DNA of 8,156 nt from an uncultured Treponema sp. (GCA_937900125.1 CALCEK010000102.1:1-8156); one strand, 5' to 3'. Positions 1-6,379 are shown, counted from the stretch's first letter. Numbers and translations are program-made. The notes: generated by a model not told the origin, from the sequence alone.

Positions 1-1
1 T

Positions 2-112
2 GAAGCCTTTTTGCAAACATACGGATATATTAACACTAATTTTGATTTTATACAAGATATTGTACACTATCCGCACAATGCGGGCGGGCGGATGTTTTGC
101 CCGTTTGCCTAG
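2..112 (+). pseudogene. possible C-terminal tail of a truncated gene
   Basis: The plus strand is open from the window edge to a TAG stop at 110-112. It gives about 36 residues that begin EAFLQTYGY and end GGRMFCPFA. Codon choice in the first 28 or so codons looks like that of the neighbouring genes. No family is recognised. From about position 86 onward this reading is simply the complement of the Walker A region of the ATPase remnant on the other strand. If it is a real gene tail, its last residues are therefore probably junction sequence and not native. It may equally be a chance open frame at the window edge. Confidence 0.25.
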
Positions 113-191
113 CCCCTGTTACCAAAAGCGCAGGAAAAGACTCTGAAAGCTTCCGAATCGTTTTTTCCGCATGGCGAGTGATAAATGGCAT
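48..191 (-). pseudogene. AAA_14/DUF4143-type ATPase, N-terminal remnant
   Basis: A 47-residue minus-strand reading starts at ATG (191), preceded by an AGGAG ribosome binding site about ten bases upstream. The first 34 residues match the start of the AAA_14 (DUF4143) ATPase family: a short basic helix (residues 6-17, RHAEKTIRKLSE), a hydrophobic beta-strand (ALLVT) and a full Walker A motif, GARQTGKT, at residues 26-33. Right after GKTS the similarity ends. The next 13 residues look unrelated and a TAA stop follows. Family members are usually about 400 residues and continue with Walker B, a sensor region and a C-terminal DUF4143 domain, none of which follow here. I read it as a decayed or rearranged gene with a breakpoint near 86-92. 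The family call rests on the N-terminal motif alone; there is no sign of a functional product. Confidence 0.6.
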
Positions 192-507
192 ACGCTAAAA
201 CTCCTAACTCGTGGGATAATCCAAACTGACATTTATTATTATCCCATATTTTCTTAAAAAATCAAGAGTGCTATCCTCAATTTCCTTCCCTAAAAATAAA
301 AATGTCAAAGAACGTCAGAATTCGTGTAGGCGCATACACCTTGCAGATTTCTGTCCGCCTCGTTTGTGAGAAAATCGTGCATAAAGGTCAATTTTTTTTG
401 GCGAAAATTCTCTGGAGCTGAACCGCACAGAACTGCAAATCGGGTCAAAATCACCTCCGAATATAAAAACCTTCCAAAATTTACAAAATCTTGTTTTAGC
501 TAAAAGT
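113..507. other. gene-free stretch with remnants and a structured block
   Basis: Apart from the 5' part of the ATPase remnant, no intact gene is visible here. On the minus strand, 204-314 is open and ends in TAG. It reads as about 36 residues containing GKEIEDSTLDFLRKYG, has no good start codon, and could be the end of a second broken gene upstream of the ATPase remnant. The block at about 300-470 is richer in G+C than its surroundings and contains small inverted repeats: GTGTA/TACAC at 324-339 and AGGCG/CGCCT at 328-360. Minus-strand frames across it are open for 25-47 codons but resemble no known family. It could be decayed coding sequence, a dispersed repeat or a structured RNA; sequence alone does not decide. 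Confidence 0.4.
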
Positions 508-519
508 GTGTGTTATACT
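491..519 (+). promoter_or_regulatory. sigma-70-type promoter of the lipoprotein gene
   Basis: A TTGTTT (-35, 491-496) and a TATACT (-10, 514-519) are separated by exactly 17 bp, the optimal spacing. The -10 matches consensus at five of six positions and the -35 at four of six. Transcription would begin near 525-526, which coincides with the ATG at 526. The message would thus be leaderless or have a leader of only a few bases. Confidence 0.6.
494..505. promoter_or_regulatory. 12-bp perfect palindrome, candidate operator
   Basis: TTTTAGCTAAAA is a perfect palindrome that overlaps the end of the -35 hexamer and lies in the spacer of the lipoprotein promoter. A dimeric repressor bound here would block RNA polymerase. 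The regulator is unknown and the functional role is inferred from position and symmetry only. Confidence 0.3.
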
Positions 520-525
520 AGAAAT

Positions 526-1317
526 ATGACTTTTATGCAAAAGTTTGCGAGCAGATTTTTTTTCTCTTTTGCGTTGCCACCGCTGTTTTTTGGTTGTGCC
601 TCAAATCAAGTGCAAAATGAACAATCTGCGTCCCAAACGCAAGATGCCCTCATTCCTGTAATCCGAAAACCCATTCCGCAAAGTGCATACAAAGAAGTTG
701 CAAGTTTTGGCGAGGAAGGAACCTTTAACGATTCTGAAATTGTTACGTGGAAAGAGGGAATGTCTTTTTCGGACAACAAAATCTATATCAAAAATCCGCA
801 AAAGTTCGGCGAGCAGTCCGTTTCGCTTGTTGACGCTGGAAATGGAAAAAAAATTTTGCGCACCGAATTCAACCTTGGAACTAGCGACACTCAATACTCT
901 CTTTTGTTTAATACCGCGGGGCAGTATCCGTATTGCGACCTTTCAAATCGCATTTTTAAAATCCGCCTTTATATTTCCGACTATTTAACGCTGTTGAACG
1001 AACCTTTTGTGCCTTATCTTTCGTTTATTGCCTATTATGGAAAAAATGAGTGGAAGCAGGTTAATTTTTCGGGCGATTTAAGCTATTTTACATTTTCGGA
1101 CATTGGTCAAGGTTGGCAGGAGATTTTGCTCGATTTTTCAACAAACACCTATTCTTTGGGAAATAAAACTGGCAATTTTTCAGTTTCAAAAGAGGCAGTC
1201 AACCAAAATACAATGCTCGGAATTGAAATTAAAGCAAAAAAAGTAAACGGAACTATAAACATTCCAATTTTAGTTGAAAAAGTAGAAATATCTAGCGCAA
1301 ACAAAAAGTTGCCTTAA
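526..1317 (+). CDS. predicted outer-surface or periplasmic lipoprotein, beta-rich
   Basis: The gene encodes a 263-residue secreted lipoprotein of unknown function. Residues 5-10 are basic, residues 11-22 are hydrophobic and rich in Phe, and LFFGC places the lipidated cysteine at residue 24. This lipobox is looser than the enterobacterial L-A-G-C but fits spirochaete lipoproteins. A polar Gln/Ser/Asn-rich linker follows (about 25-45). The rest (about 70-258) alternates short beta-strands with aromatic residues and closes with strands GIEIKAK and ILVEKVEI, which resembles a galactose-binding or carbohydrate-binding-module-like jelly roll; this is a weak inference. A GTG at 508 lies upstream of the -10 hexamer and cannot be the start if that promoter is right. 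The ATG at 526 would be at or near the transcript end, and the ATG at 535 also leaves a good signal peptide. Neither has a clear ribosome binding site. It stands alone and converges with the minus-strand operon. Confidence 0.75.
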   Translation: MTFMQKFASRFFFSFALPPLFFGCASNQVQNEQSASQTQDALIPVIRKPIPQSAYKEVASFGEEGTFNDSEIVTWKEGMSFSDNKIYIKNPQKFGEQSVSLVDAGNGKKILRTEFNLGTSDTQYSLLFNTAGQYPYCDLSNRIFKIRLYISDYLTLLNEPFVPYLSFIAYYGKNEWKQVNFSGDLSYFTFSDIGQGWQEILLDFSTNTYSLGNKTGNFSVSKEAVNQNTMLGIEIKAKKVNGTINIPILVEKVEISSANKKLP

Positions 1318-1327
1318 AAAAGTGCCA

Positions 1328-2809
1328 TTATTTTTGCGGAGTTAAAATAACGGAACTTCCTTCGGTTGGATAAAATCTGGCAGGGCTAACAATGTATGGT
1401 TCAAGCAAAATAGTTTGTGCCTCTTCATCTTGACTGATTGTTGCGCGGTACATTCCCTTAAAAAATATTTTGTCCCTCGTAGCGTCTGACCTAAATTGCA
1501 CAAATACCTCTCCCGCAGAATCGATTCCCGCAAATCCCCCCGTGTCAGACAAAACCCCGTCAACTGTATAGCGTCCATTTGTAAAGCTAACAATAGAACC
1601 ATCGCTACTCTTCCATTTATTCGCCTTTAAAATCGCAATAAATTTTTGAGAAGCACTTTCTTGATTTTGTGAACGCAATGCCGAAAATTTCAGCTTTTTA
1701 TAATTTCCGTCCCACAAAGAACTTTCGCTAACGGGCATTCGCACATCGTCTTGAATCCGCACTCGAATTTCATCAACAGAACGCAAAGAAATGTCAATTC
1801 TGCGCTGAAGGTTTACAATTTCCAAATTTGTTGAAGAAATGTACATTCCGTTTCGGCGCAAAGTGCTTCCCTGCCAATCGTAAACTTCTTCATTATTTTC
1901 AACAAAAAAAATGATTTGATTGGAATCTTTGTCAAAAAACAAATGTCGCTGGCTAGAAGTGTTTGTTTCTGTTTTATACCACAATCCGTCCAAAAATCCT
2001 GCAAAAGTTTCAACTGTGCCGTCTTGTATGCGCGAAAGTTCTTTTTCGGCAATGGTGCTGCCTGTTACGCGGATTTGCTCCGCCATTTCGTAGCGACCAG
2101 AACTGGCATTCCATTCGTAGCGCGTTTGAATTTGGTCTGTGCTGTTTGGTTTTTCTGAATCTGAGGTGTAAACCCAAATTGGAAAAGACGTTCCACGCGC
2201 TTGTGAGCGGGCATAAGATTCAAATCGGTCTTCCTGCTGAATAAAAATAGTTCCATCGCCTTCAAGACTTGCAATCGGCTTTAGGGAAAAACGCCCATTT
2301 TCATTTTGCAACAAAAACGCCTGCAAAACAGAGTTTCCATTTTCCAAAAAGCCCTGATACACAAGAGCAATTTTGTGGTCGCCCGTTAAATCAAGTCCCA
2401 TAAAAGAAAAAGTCCGCACCTGACTAACTTGCGTTGCAATATTTGCCCGCCGTTCATAGGCGTTTGTTTGCGGATTGTAAAGTCCCACCAGCAAAGAAAG
2501 ATAGGGACCGCTTGCCGTTTTTATCGCACTCACTTGGTCTTCGTAGCCGTCACCATCAAAATCCATGTTCACCGAACTAATTAAAGTTTCGTCCGAATTG
2601 AGCGGAATCAAAGAAAGTGGAGTGTCGGAAGAAACAAGCGAAACTGAACGTTGCCCTTCTTCACTTTCATTTTGAATTTGGGGAATAACTACCTGCGAGC
2701 GAGTAATGCTCTCCCGCTCTGGCGCGGAAGAATACAATTTTCCCGCCAACAAAAGTGCGAGAATGGCAACAATAACTATAAAAAGTGCAAGGATAAGTTT
2801 TGTTCGCAT
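1328..2809 (-). CDS. pallilysin (Tp0751)-related lipocalin-like surface protein
   Basis: This 493-residue protein is exported or membrane-anchored. Residues 1-4 are basic (MRTK), 5-22 form one hydrophobic segment, and there is no lipobox cysteine. Residues about 80-165 carry an FG-GAP-like, possibly calcium-binding loop DFDGDGYED (83-91) and a second DLTGDH loop (140-145). Residues about 265-372 align by eye with the lipocalin-like domain of T. pallidum Tp0751 (pallilysin): FLDGLW, HLFFDKDSNQI, LQRRIDISLRS and SSLWDGNYKK correspond to LLAGLW, LLFFDREHAEI, IRRRLEVTFES and TSMWDGQYTR. Tp0751 is an adhesin reported to bind host matrix proteins and to be a metalloprotease. Its HEVIH motif is replaced here by VDEIR (345-349), so zinc protease activity is not expected by that motif. 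A C-terminal region (390-475) looks like another small beta-barrel. The start lies 12 bp after the argD stop with no clear ribosome binding site, so coupled translation is likely. The homology is strong; the host-adhesion role is only inferred. Confidence 0.8.
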   Translation of the reverse strand: MRTKLILALFIVIVAILALLLAGKLYSSAPERESITRSQVVIPQIQNESEEGQRSVSLVSSDTPLSLIPLNSDETLISSVNMDFDGDGYEDQVSAIKTASGPYLSLLVGLYNPQTNAYERRANIATQVSQVRTFSFMGLDLTGDHKIALVYQGFLENGNSVLQAFLLQNENGRFSLKPIASLEGDGTIFIQQEDRFESYARSQARGTSFPIWVYTSDSEKPNSTDQIQTRYEWNASSGRYEMAEQIRVTGSTIAEKELSRIQDGTVETFAGFLDGLWYKTETNTSSQRHLFFDKDSNQIIFFVENNEEVYDWQGSTLRRNGMYISSTNLEIVNLQRRIDISLRSVDEIRVRIQDDVRMPVSESSLWDGNYKKLKFSALRSQNQESASQKFIAILKANKWKSSDGSIVSFTNGRYTVDGVLSDTGGFAGIDSAGEVFVQFRSDATRDKIFFKGMYRATISQDEEAQTILLEPYIVSPARFYPTEGSSVILTPQK

Positions 2810-2821
2810 ATTTTGTGCTTT

Positions 2822-3994
2822 TTATGCCGCAGAATAACGCTTTAAGACTGATTTAAGAATTTCTAAACCGTCATCAATGTCTTTTTTGCTAATGTTTAAC
2901 GGAGGAACAAGCCGCAAAACATCGCTTCCTGCCGTAGAAAAAAGCAAACCGTTTTCCAAACATTCTTTTTCTATTGCAACTGGATTTTCTGTCACTTGAA
3001 TTCCCGTCATTAAACCGCGCCCGCGAACATTTTTTACGCAAGAAAAGTTCCAACTTTCAATCGTAGAGCGCGTATAATTTCCCAAAGATGTAACATTTTT
3101 TAGAAAATCTGCATTGTTTACGGTATCTAACACCACATTTGCGGCAGCACAAGCAAGCGGATTTCCGCCAAATGTTGACTGATGGTCGCCCGCTTTAAAA
3201 ACATCTGCGGCTTTATTTCTAAAAAGACAAGCTCCCATCGGAACTCCACCCGCAATTCCTTTTGCAAGCGTTACAACATCAGGTTCAAAACCCAAAGCGT
3301 CCGATGCCAAAAAAGTGCCAGTTCGCCCAATTCCCGTTTGAACTTCGTCTGCCATAACGATTGCACCCGCTTTTCTTGCGGCATTGGCGGCTGCTTTTGC
3401 CCATTCTGCGTCTAACAAAATAACGCCGCCTTCCCCCTGAACACATTCCATCAAAAGTGCGCAAGTTGTTTCGTCAAAAGCGTTTTCCAAATCCGCATAA
3501 TTATTTGCCCTGATTGTTTTAAAACCTTCGGGATACGGGGCAAATGAATCTGGGTGAAATTTATCCTGCCCAGTTGCAGTGAGCGTCGCAAGTGTGCGCC
3601 CATGGAATGACTGTTCTAGCGTAACGATTGTTTTTCTTTTGCTACTTCCAGATTTTTCGCCGTATTTTCGCGCAAGTTTGATTGCCGCCTCGTTTGCTTC
3701 GGCCCCGCTGTTTCCAAAAAACACGCCAGAAAAACCTGTGGCACTAAGCAATTTTTTTGCATACTCTTCTTCAATGTCGCTTGTGTAATAATTGCACACG
3801 TGAATCAGTTTTTCCGCTTGGCTTGAAATAGCCTTAACTAACGGAGCATAATTGTGTCCCAAGCAATTTACGGCGATTCCTGCCAAAAAATCAATGTAGA
3901 CTTTTCCATTTGAATCTGTTAAGCGAGAACCTTCGCCTTTTACAAATTTTACATCAAATGATGCGTAATTGTTTACAATATAAGGATTTCCCAT
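2822..3994 (-). CDS. argD: acetylornithine aminotransferase
   Basis: ArgD is a cytoplasmic PLP enzyme. It transfers the amino group of glutamate to N-acetylglutamate semialdehyde to give N-acetylornithine, and many ArgD enzymes also act in lysine synthesis. Class III aminotransferase landmarks are all visible. Numbering from the ATG at 4000: GNSGAEANE at 96-104 (cofactor phosphate binding), FHGR at 132-135, MADEVQTG at 216-223 with Asp218 for the pyridine nitrogen, TLAKG with the Schiff-base Lys247, STFGGNP at 275-281, and Arg363 in VLRLVPP for the substrate carboxylate. The length (about 390) is normal. I prefer the ATG at 3994 over that at 4000 because the GGGG Shine-Dalgarno-like stretch lies 7 bases before 3994 and only 1 base before 4000. 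The gene follows argB after a 195-bp hairpin-bearing gap and is 12 bp from the pallilysin-related gene. Intact, with no missing key residue. Confidence 0.95.
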   Translation of the reverse strand: MGNPYIVNNYASFDVKFVKGEGSRLTDSNGKVYIDFLAGIAVNCLGHNYAPLVKAISSQAEKLIHVCNYYTSDIEEEYAKKLLSATGFSGVFFGNSGAEANEAAIKLARKYGEKSGSSKRKTIVTLEQSFHGRTLATLTATGQDKFHPDSFAPYPEGFKTIRANNYADLENAFDETTCALLMECVQGEGGVILLDAEWAKAAANAARKAGAIVMADEVQTGIGRTGTFLASDALGFEPDVVTLAKGIAGGVPMGACLFRNKAADVFKAGDHQSTFGGNPLACAAANVVLDTVNNADFLKNVTSLGNYTRSTIESWNFSCVKNVRGRGLMTGIQVTENPVAIEKECLENGLLFSTAGSDVLRLVPPLNISKKDIDDGLEILKSVLKRYSAA

Positions 3995-4000
3995 AATCAT

Positions 4001-4005
4001 TCCCC
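4001..4005 (-). promoter_or_regulatory. ribosome binding site deciding the argD start
   Basis: The minus strand reads GGGGA here. It is spaced 7 bases from the ATG at 3994 but almost touches the ATG at 4000, so it favours the inner start (MGNPYIV). Confidence 0.5.
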
Positions 4006-4033
4006 AATTTAAAAATCGACCAAAAAAGTCTAG

Positions 4034-4077
4034 GGCATCTCGAAAAACTCGTTTTAGATAATTTTTTTCGAGATGCC
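4034..4077. repeat. perfect 14-bp inverted repeat in the argB-argD gap
   Basis: GGCATCTCGAAAAA (4034-4047) is perfectly complementary to TTTTTCGAGATGCC (4064-4077) around a 16-base loop. The left arm carries a repeated CTCG (4039-4042 and 4048-4051), so the right arm has two possible pairing partners. In the direction of the arg genes the stem is followed after 5 bases by CTTTTTT, so it could act as an inefficient terminator or attenuator. The low G+C at the loop side and the delayed U-run are poor for a classical one. Alternatives are an RNA-processing or stabilising hairpin after argB, or one copy of a dispersed palindromic element. Confidence 0.7.
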
Positions 4078-4083
4078 GTTGAA

Positions 4084-4114
4084 TTCTAAGTCGTTGAAAT
4101 ACAACGATTTAGAA
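4084..4114. repeat. second hairpin, 13-bp inverted repeat with one wobble
   Basis: TTCTAAGTCGTTG (4084-4096) pairs with CAACGATTTAGAA (4102-4114) around a 5-base AAATA loop. The one exception pairs as G-U in a plus-strand RNA but is a C-A mismatch in a minus-strand RNA, so the hairpin folds better in the direction opposite to the arg genes. It begins 6 bases after the first inverted repeat, and together they form a composite palindromic unit of about 80 bp. Confidence 0.65.
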
Positions 4115-4195
4115 CATCGCATTTTCAAAGTTACCTCTAGTGTTTTTCCCTAAAAACCCAAGAAAATCAATTATGTCAAATTTCTTAAAATTATC

Positions 4196-5089
4196 TTAAT
4201 AAATCATCGTTCCAATTCCACGGTCAGAAAACATTTCTATTAAAAGCGAATGAGGAACTCGACCATCGATAATGTGTGTTCTTGGAACGCCACCGTTTCG
4301 CGCAAGCAAGCAACATTCGATTTTTGGAATCATTCCACCAGCAATAATTCCGTCGTTAATAAGGCGGTCAACGTCCGACAAATGAATCCTCTGAATCAAA
4401 CTTTTAGGGTCATTTACATCGCGCAAAACGCCAGGCACATTTGTAAGCTGAACAAATTTTTCGGCATTTAGCGCAACCGCAATTTTTGCCGCCGCAGTGT
4501 CCGCATTTATGTTGTACCGCGCAGAATCGCCAACTTCTCCCAAGGCAACTGTAGAAACAACGGGGATAAATCCTTGATTTATAAGGGATTGCAAAATTTC
4601 AGGGTGAACTTCTGTAACTTCGCCCACAAAGCCCAAATCTTCGCCACCTGATTGAATCGGTTTTGCCCGCAAAAGTCCCGAATCGACTCCGCTTAGACCA
4701 ACGGCTTTTCCGCCCTCTTGCAACAAAATCCCCACTATATCTTTGTTGAGTTTTCCTGTGAGAACCATTTGCACAATTTCCATTGTTTCGGAATCGGTAT
4801 AGCGCAATCCGTTTACAAAACGACTTTCTTTTCCCACCCGCTTTAACATGGTGTTAATTTCAGGTCCGCCCCCGTGAACCAAAACAACGTGGATTCCAAC
4901 TGTGTTCAAAAGCACAATGTCTTCCATAACGTTCTTTTTTAAGTCCTCATTGAGCATTGCATTTCCGCCGTATTTTACAACGACTGTTTTTCCAACCCAA
5001 TGCCTAAAGTACGGCAAAGCTTGAACAAGCACATTTGCCCAATGTTCGTTATCAAGTCTAGGGTCAACGGAATTTTTTTCTTCATCCAT
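4196..5089 (-). CDS. argB: acetylglutamate kinase, arginine-sensitive type
   Basis: ArgB phosphorylates N-acetylglutamate with ATP, normally the controlled step when ArgJ recycles the acetyl group. It is a cytoplasmic amino-acid-kinase-fold enzyme. Visible motifs are KYGGNAM (39-45), the glycine loop HGGGPEI (72-78), GLSGVD (131-136), NINAD (193-197) and GGMIPKIE (251-258). It has an N-terminal extension with a helix (about 14-32), which in arginine-inhibited enzymes links dimers into hexamers. It also has the C-terminal run HIIDGRVPHSLL followed by GIGTMI, typical of arginine-sensitive members. Both are absent from the short, insensitive E. coli type of about 258 residues; at 297 residues this one belongs to the long class. 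Feedback inhibition by arginine is therefore likely. The ATG at 5089 is 9 bp after the argJ stop, with AGGAGA overlapping that stop. argC is not nearby. Confidence 0.96.
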   Translation of the reverse strand: MDEEKNSVDPRLDNEHWANVLVQALPYFRHWVGKTVVVKYGGNAMLNEDLKKNVMEDIVLLNTVGIHVVLVHGGGPEINTMLKRVGKESRFVNGLRYTDSETMEIVQMVLTGKLNKDIVGILLQEGGKAVGLSGVDSGLLRAKPIQSGGEDLGFVGEVTEVHPEILQSLINQGFIPVVSTVALGEVGDSARYNINADTAAAKIAVALNAEKFVQLTNVPGVLRDVNDPKSLIQRIHLSDVDRLINDGIIAGGMIPKIECCLLARNGGVPRTHIIDGRVPHSLLIEMFSDRGIGTMIY

Positions 5090-5094
5090 AATTT

Positions 5095-5100
5095 TCTCCT
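5095..5100 (-). promoter_or_regulatory. argB ribosome binding site overlapping the argJ stop
   Basis: The minus strand reads AGGAGA, sharing its AG with the argJ TAG stop and lying 5 bases before the argB ATG. This arrangement favours translational coupling of argJ and argB. Confidence 0.75.
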
Positions 5101-6367
5101 ATGTTCGGTAATCTCCGTTGATTTTTACGTAATCATAAGTGAGGTCGCACCCCCAAGCCGTTCCGCTTTCTGTGCCATCGCCACATAAAATCAAAATTTC
5201 TACAGCTTCGCGCTCCAAAATGCGTTTTGCCTTTTCTTCATCAAAATCAACAGGTTCTCCGTCTTTAAAAACTTGAACACTGTCTTCACCGTGAACAGAA
5301 AACGGCTCTTTTTCGTCAAAATACCGCGCAACTCCAGGTCGGCTTGTAAACCAAATACTTGTTTTTTCTGGAGTAAATGGAATTCCACTATAGCCCATAG
5401 CACACAAAAATCTGCCAAAGTTTGCATCGCAGCCAAAAAGTGCGGCTTTTACTAGGGAAGATGAAATTACGGCTTTTGCAAGGGAACGCGCATTTTGCAC
5501 AGAAGAAGCTCCTTGCACGTTACACTCAATAAGTCGCGTAGCACCTTCGCCGTCAGCGGCAATTTTTTTTGCCATTATTGTATTAAGACTATCTAAAGCT
5601 TCGCAAAAAGCGTCAAAATCCGCGCCTTCGGATTCAATTTTGGGATTTTTTGCCAAACCATTAGCCAAAATGACCAAAGTGTCATTCGTAGAAGTGTCGC
5701 CGTCCACCGAAACACAATTGTATGTTTTTTCAACACTACGTTTTAAGGCTAAATTAAGCATCTCGGAAGAAATGGCGCAATCGCTTGTAATAAAAGAAAG
5801 CATTGTTCCCAAATTGATATGAATCATACCACTTCCTTTGCACATTGTCCCGATTGTAACGATTTTGCCTCCAATCTCAGTTTGAACTGCACATTCTTTA
5901 TAATGAGTGTCGGTTGTCATTATAGACACCCTCGCCTCTGTATGACCTTCTTTTGAAAGGAGTTTTTTTAACTCTGGCAAAGCATTTTCAATTTTTTCCA
6001 CAGGAAGTTGCTGTCCTATAACGCCAGTCGAGCAAACAACAACATCTTCGGCATCAATTTCGAGCGTTTTTGCTGCCACTGCCGCCGTCCGTAAAGCCGC
6101 TTCCGCCCCTTGTTTTCCCGTACAAGCATTTGCAATTCCGCTATTTGCAACAAAAGCTTGCGCCGTTCCATTTTCAAGGTGTTTTTTCGACAATTTTACG
6201 CATTCCGCCTGAACCCGATTTTTTGTAAAAACGCCCGCTGCCGCACATTTACATTCGCTAAACACAAGTGCAATATCGTTTTTTTTGCGGCTTTCTTTAA
6301 TTCCGCATCTGATTCCACTTGCTGTAAATCCTAAAGGAGCTGTAACTCCGCCATCAATATACTGCAT
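5099..6367 (-). CDS. argJ: glutamate N-acetyltransferase / ornithine acetyltransferase
   Basis: ArgJ moves the acetyl group from N-acetylornithine to glutamate, giving ornithine and N-acetylglutamate. Bifunctional forms also use acetyl-CoA and so replace ArgA; the sequence alone does not settle which form this is. The precursor (422 residues) normally cuts itself into alpha and beta chains, exposing a threonine nucleophile. Landmarks: STGVIGQ (113-119, oxyanion hole), KGSGMI (177-182), the expected cleavage between Gly187 and Thr188 in NLGTML, DGDTSTNDT (222-230) and the family-typical C-terminus WGCDLTYDYVKING followed by DYRT. The residues just before Thr188 (HINLG) differ from the common P-N-M-A, but the threonine is kept. 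The start at 6367 has a TAAGGA ribosome binding site overlapping the gltX stop; 9 bp separate the genes on each side. The presence of ArgJ implies the cyclic route and no need for ArgE. Confidence 0.96.
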   Translation of the reverse strand: MQYIDGGVTAPLGFTASGIRCGIKESRKKNDIALVFSECKCAAAGVFTKNRVQAECVKLSKKHLENGTAQAFVANSGIANACTGKQGAEAALRTAAVAAKTLEIDAEDVVVCSTGVIGQQLPVEKIENALPELKKLLSKEGHTEARVSIMTTDTHYKECAVQTEIGGKIVTIGTMCKGSGMIHINLGTMLSFITSDCAISSEMLNLALKRSVEKTYNCVSVDGDTSTNDTLVILANGLAKNPKIESEGADFDAFCEALDSLNTIMAKKIAADGEGATRLIECNVQGASSVQNARSLAKAVISSSLVKAALFGCDANFGRFLCAMGYSGIPFTPEKTSIWFTSRPGVARYFDEKEPFSVHGEDSVQVFKDGEPVDFDEEKAKRILEREAVEILILCGDGTESGTAWGCDLTYDYVKINGDYRT

Positions 6368-6373
6368 AACAAA

Positions 6374-6379
6374 TCCTTA
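6374..6379 (-). promoter_or_regulatory. argJ ribosome binding site overlapping the gltX stop
   Basis: The minus strand reads TAAGGA. Its TAA is the gltX stop codon, and it lies 6 bases before the argJ ATG. This implies that ribosomes finishing gltX can re-initiate on argJ. Confidence 0.7.

Noticed and set aside
508..525. Upstream GTG start (508) for the lipoprotein gene
   Set aside because: It lies upstream of and across the -10 hexamer, has no ribosome binding site, and adds residues before an already complete signal peptide.
1318..1350. Possible bidirectional terminator between the convergent lipoprotein and pallilysin-related genes (TTATTTT/AAAATAA at 1328-1350)
   Set aside because: The stem is only 7 A-T pairs and lies inside the end of the minus-strand gene. 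No G+C-rich stem with a U-run is present in either direction.
1916..2274. Several 60-100 codon open frames opposite or out of phase with the long genes
   Set aside because: They lie entirely inside well-supported genes, lack ribosome binding sites and resemble no family; they are shadow frames.
4142..4157. Small inverted repeat GTTTTT/AAAAAC with a 4-base loop after argB
   Set aside because: Six pairs, five of them A-T, with no U-run after it; too weak to call a terminator.
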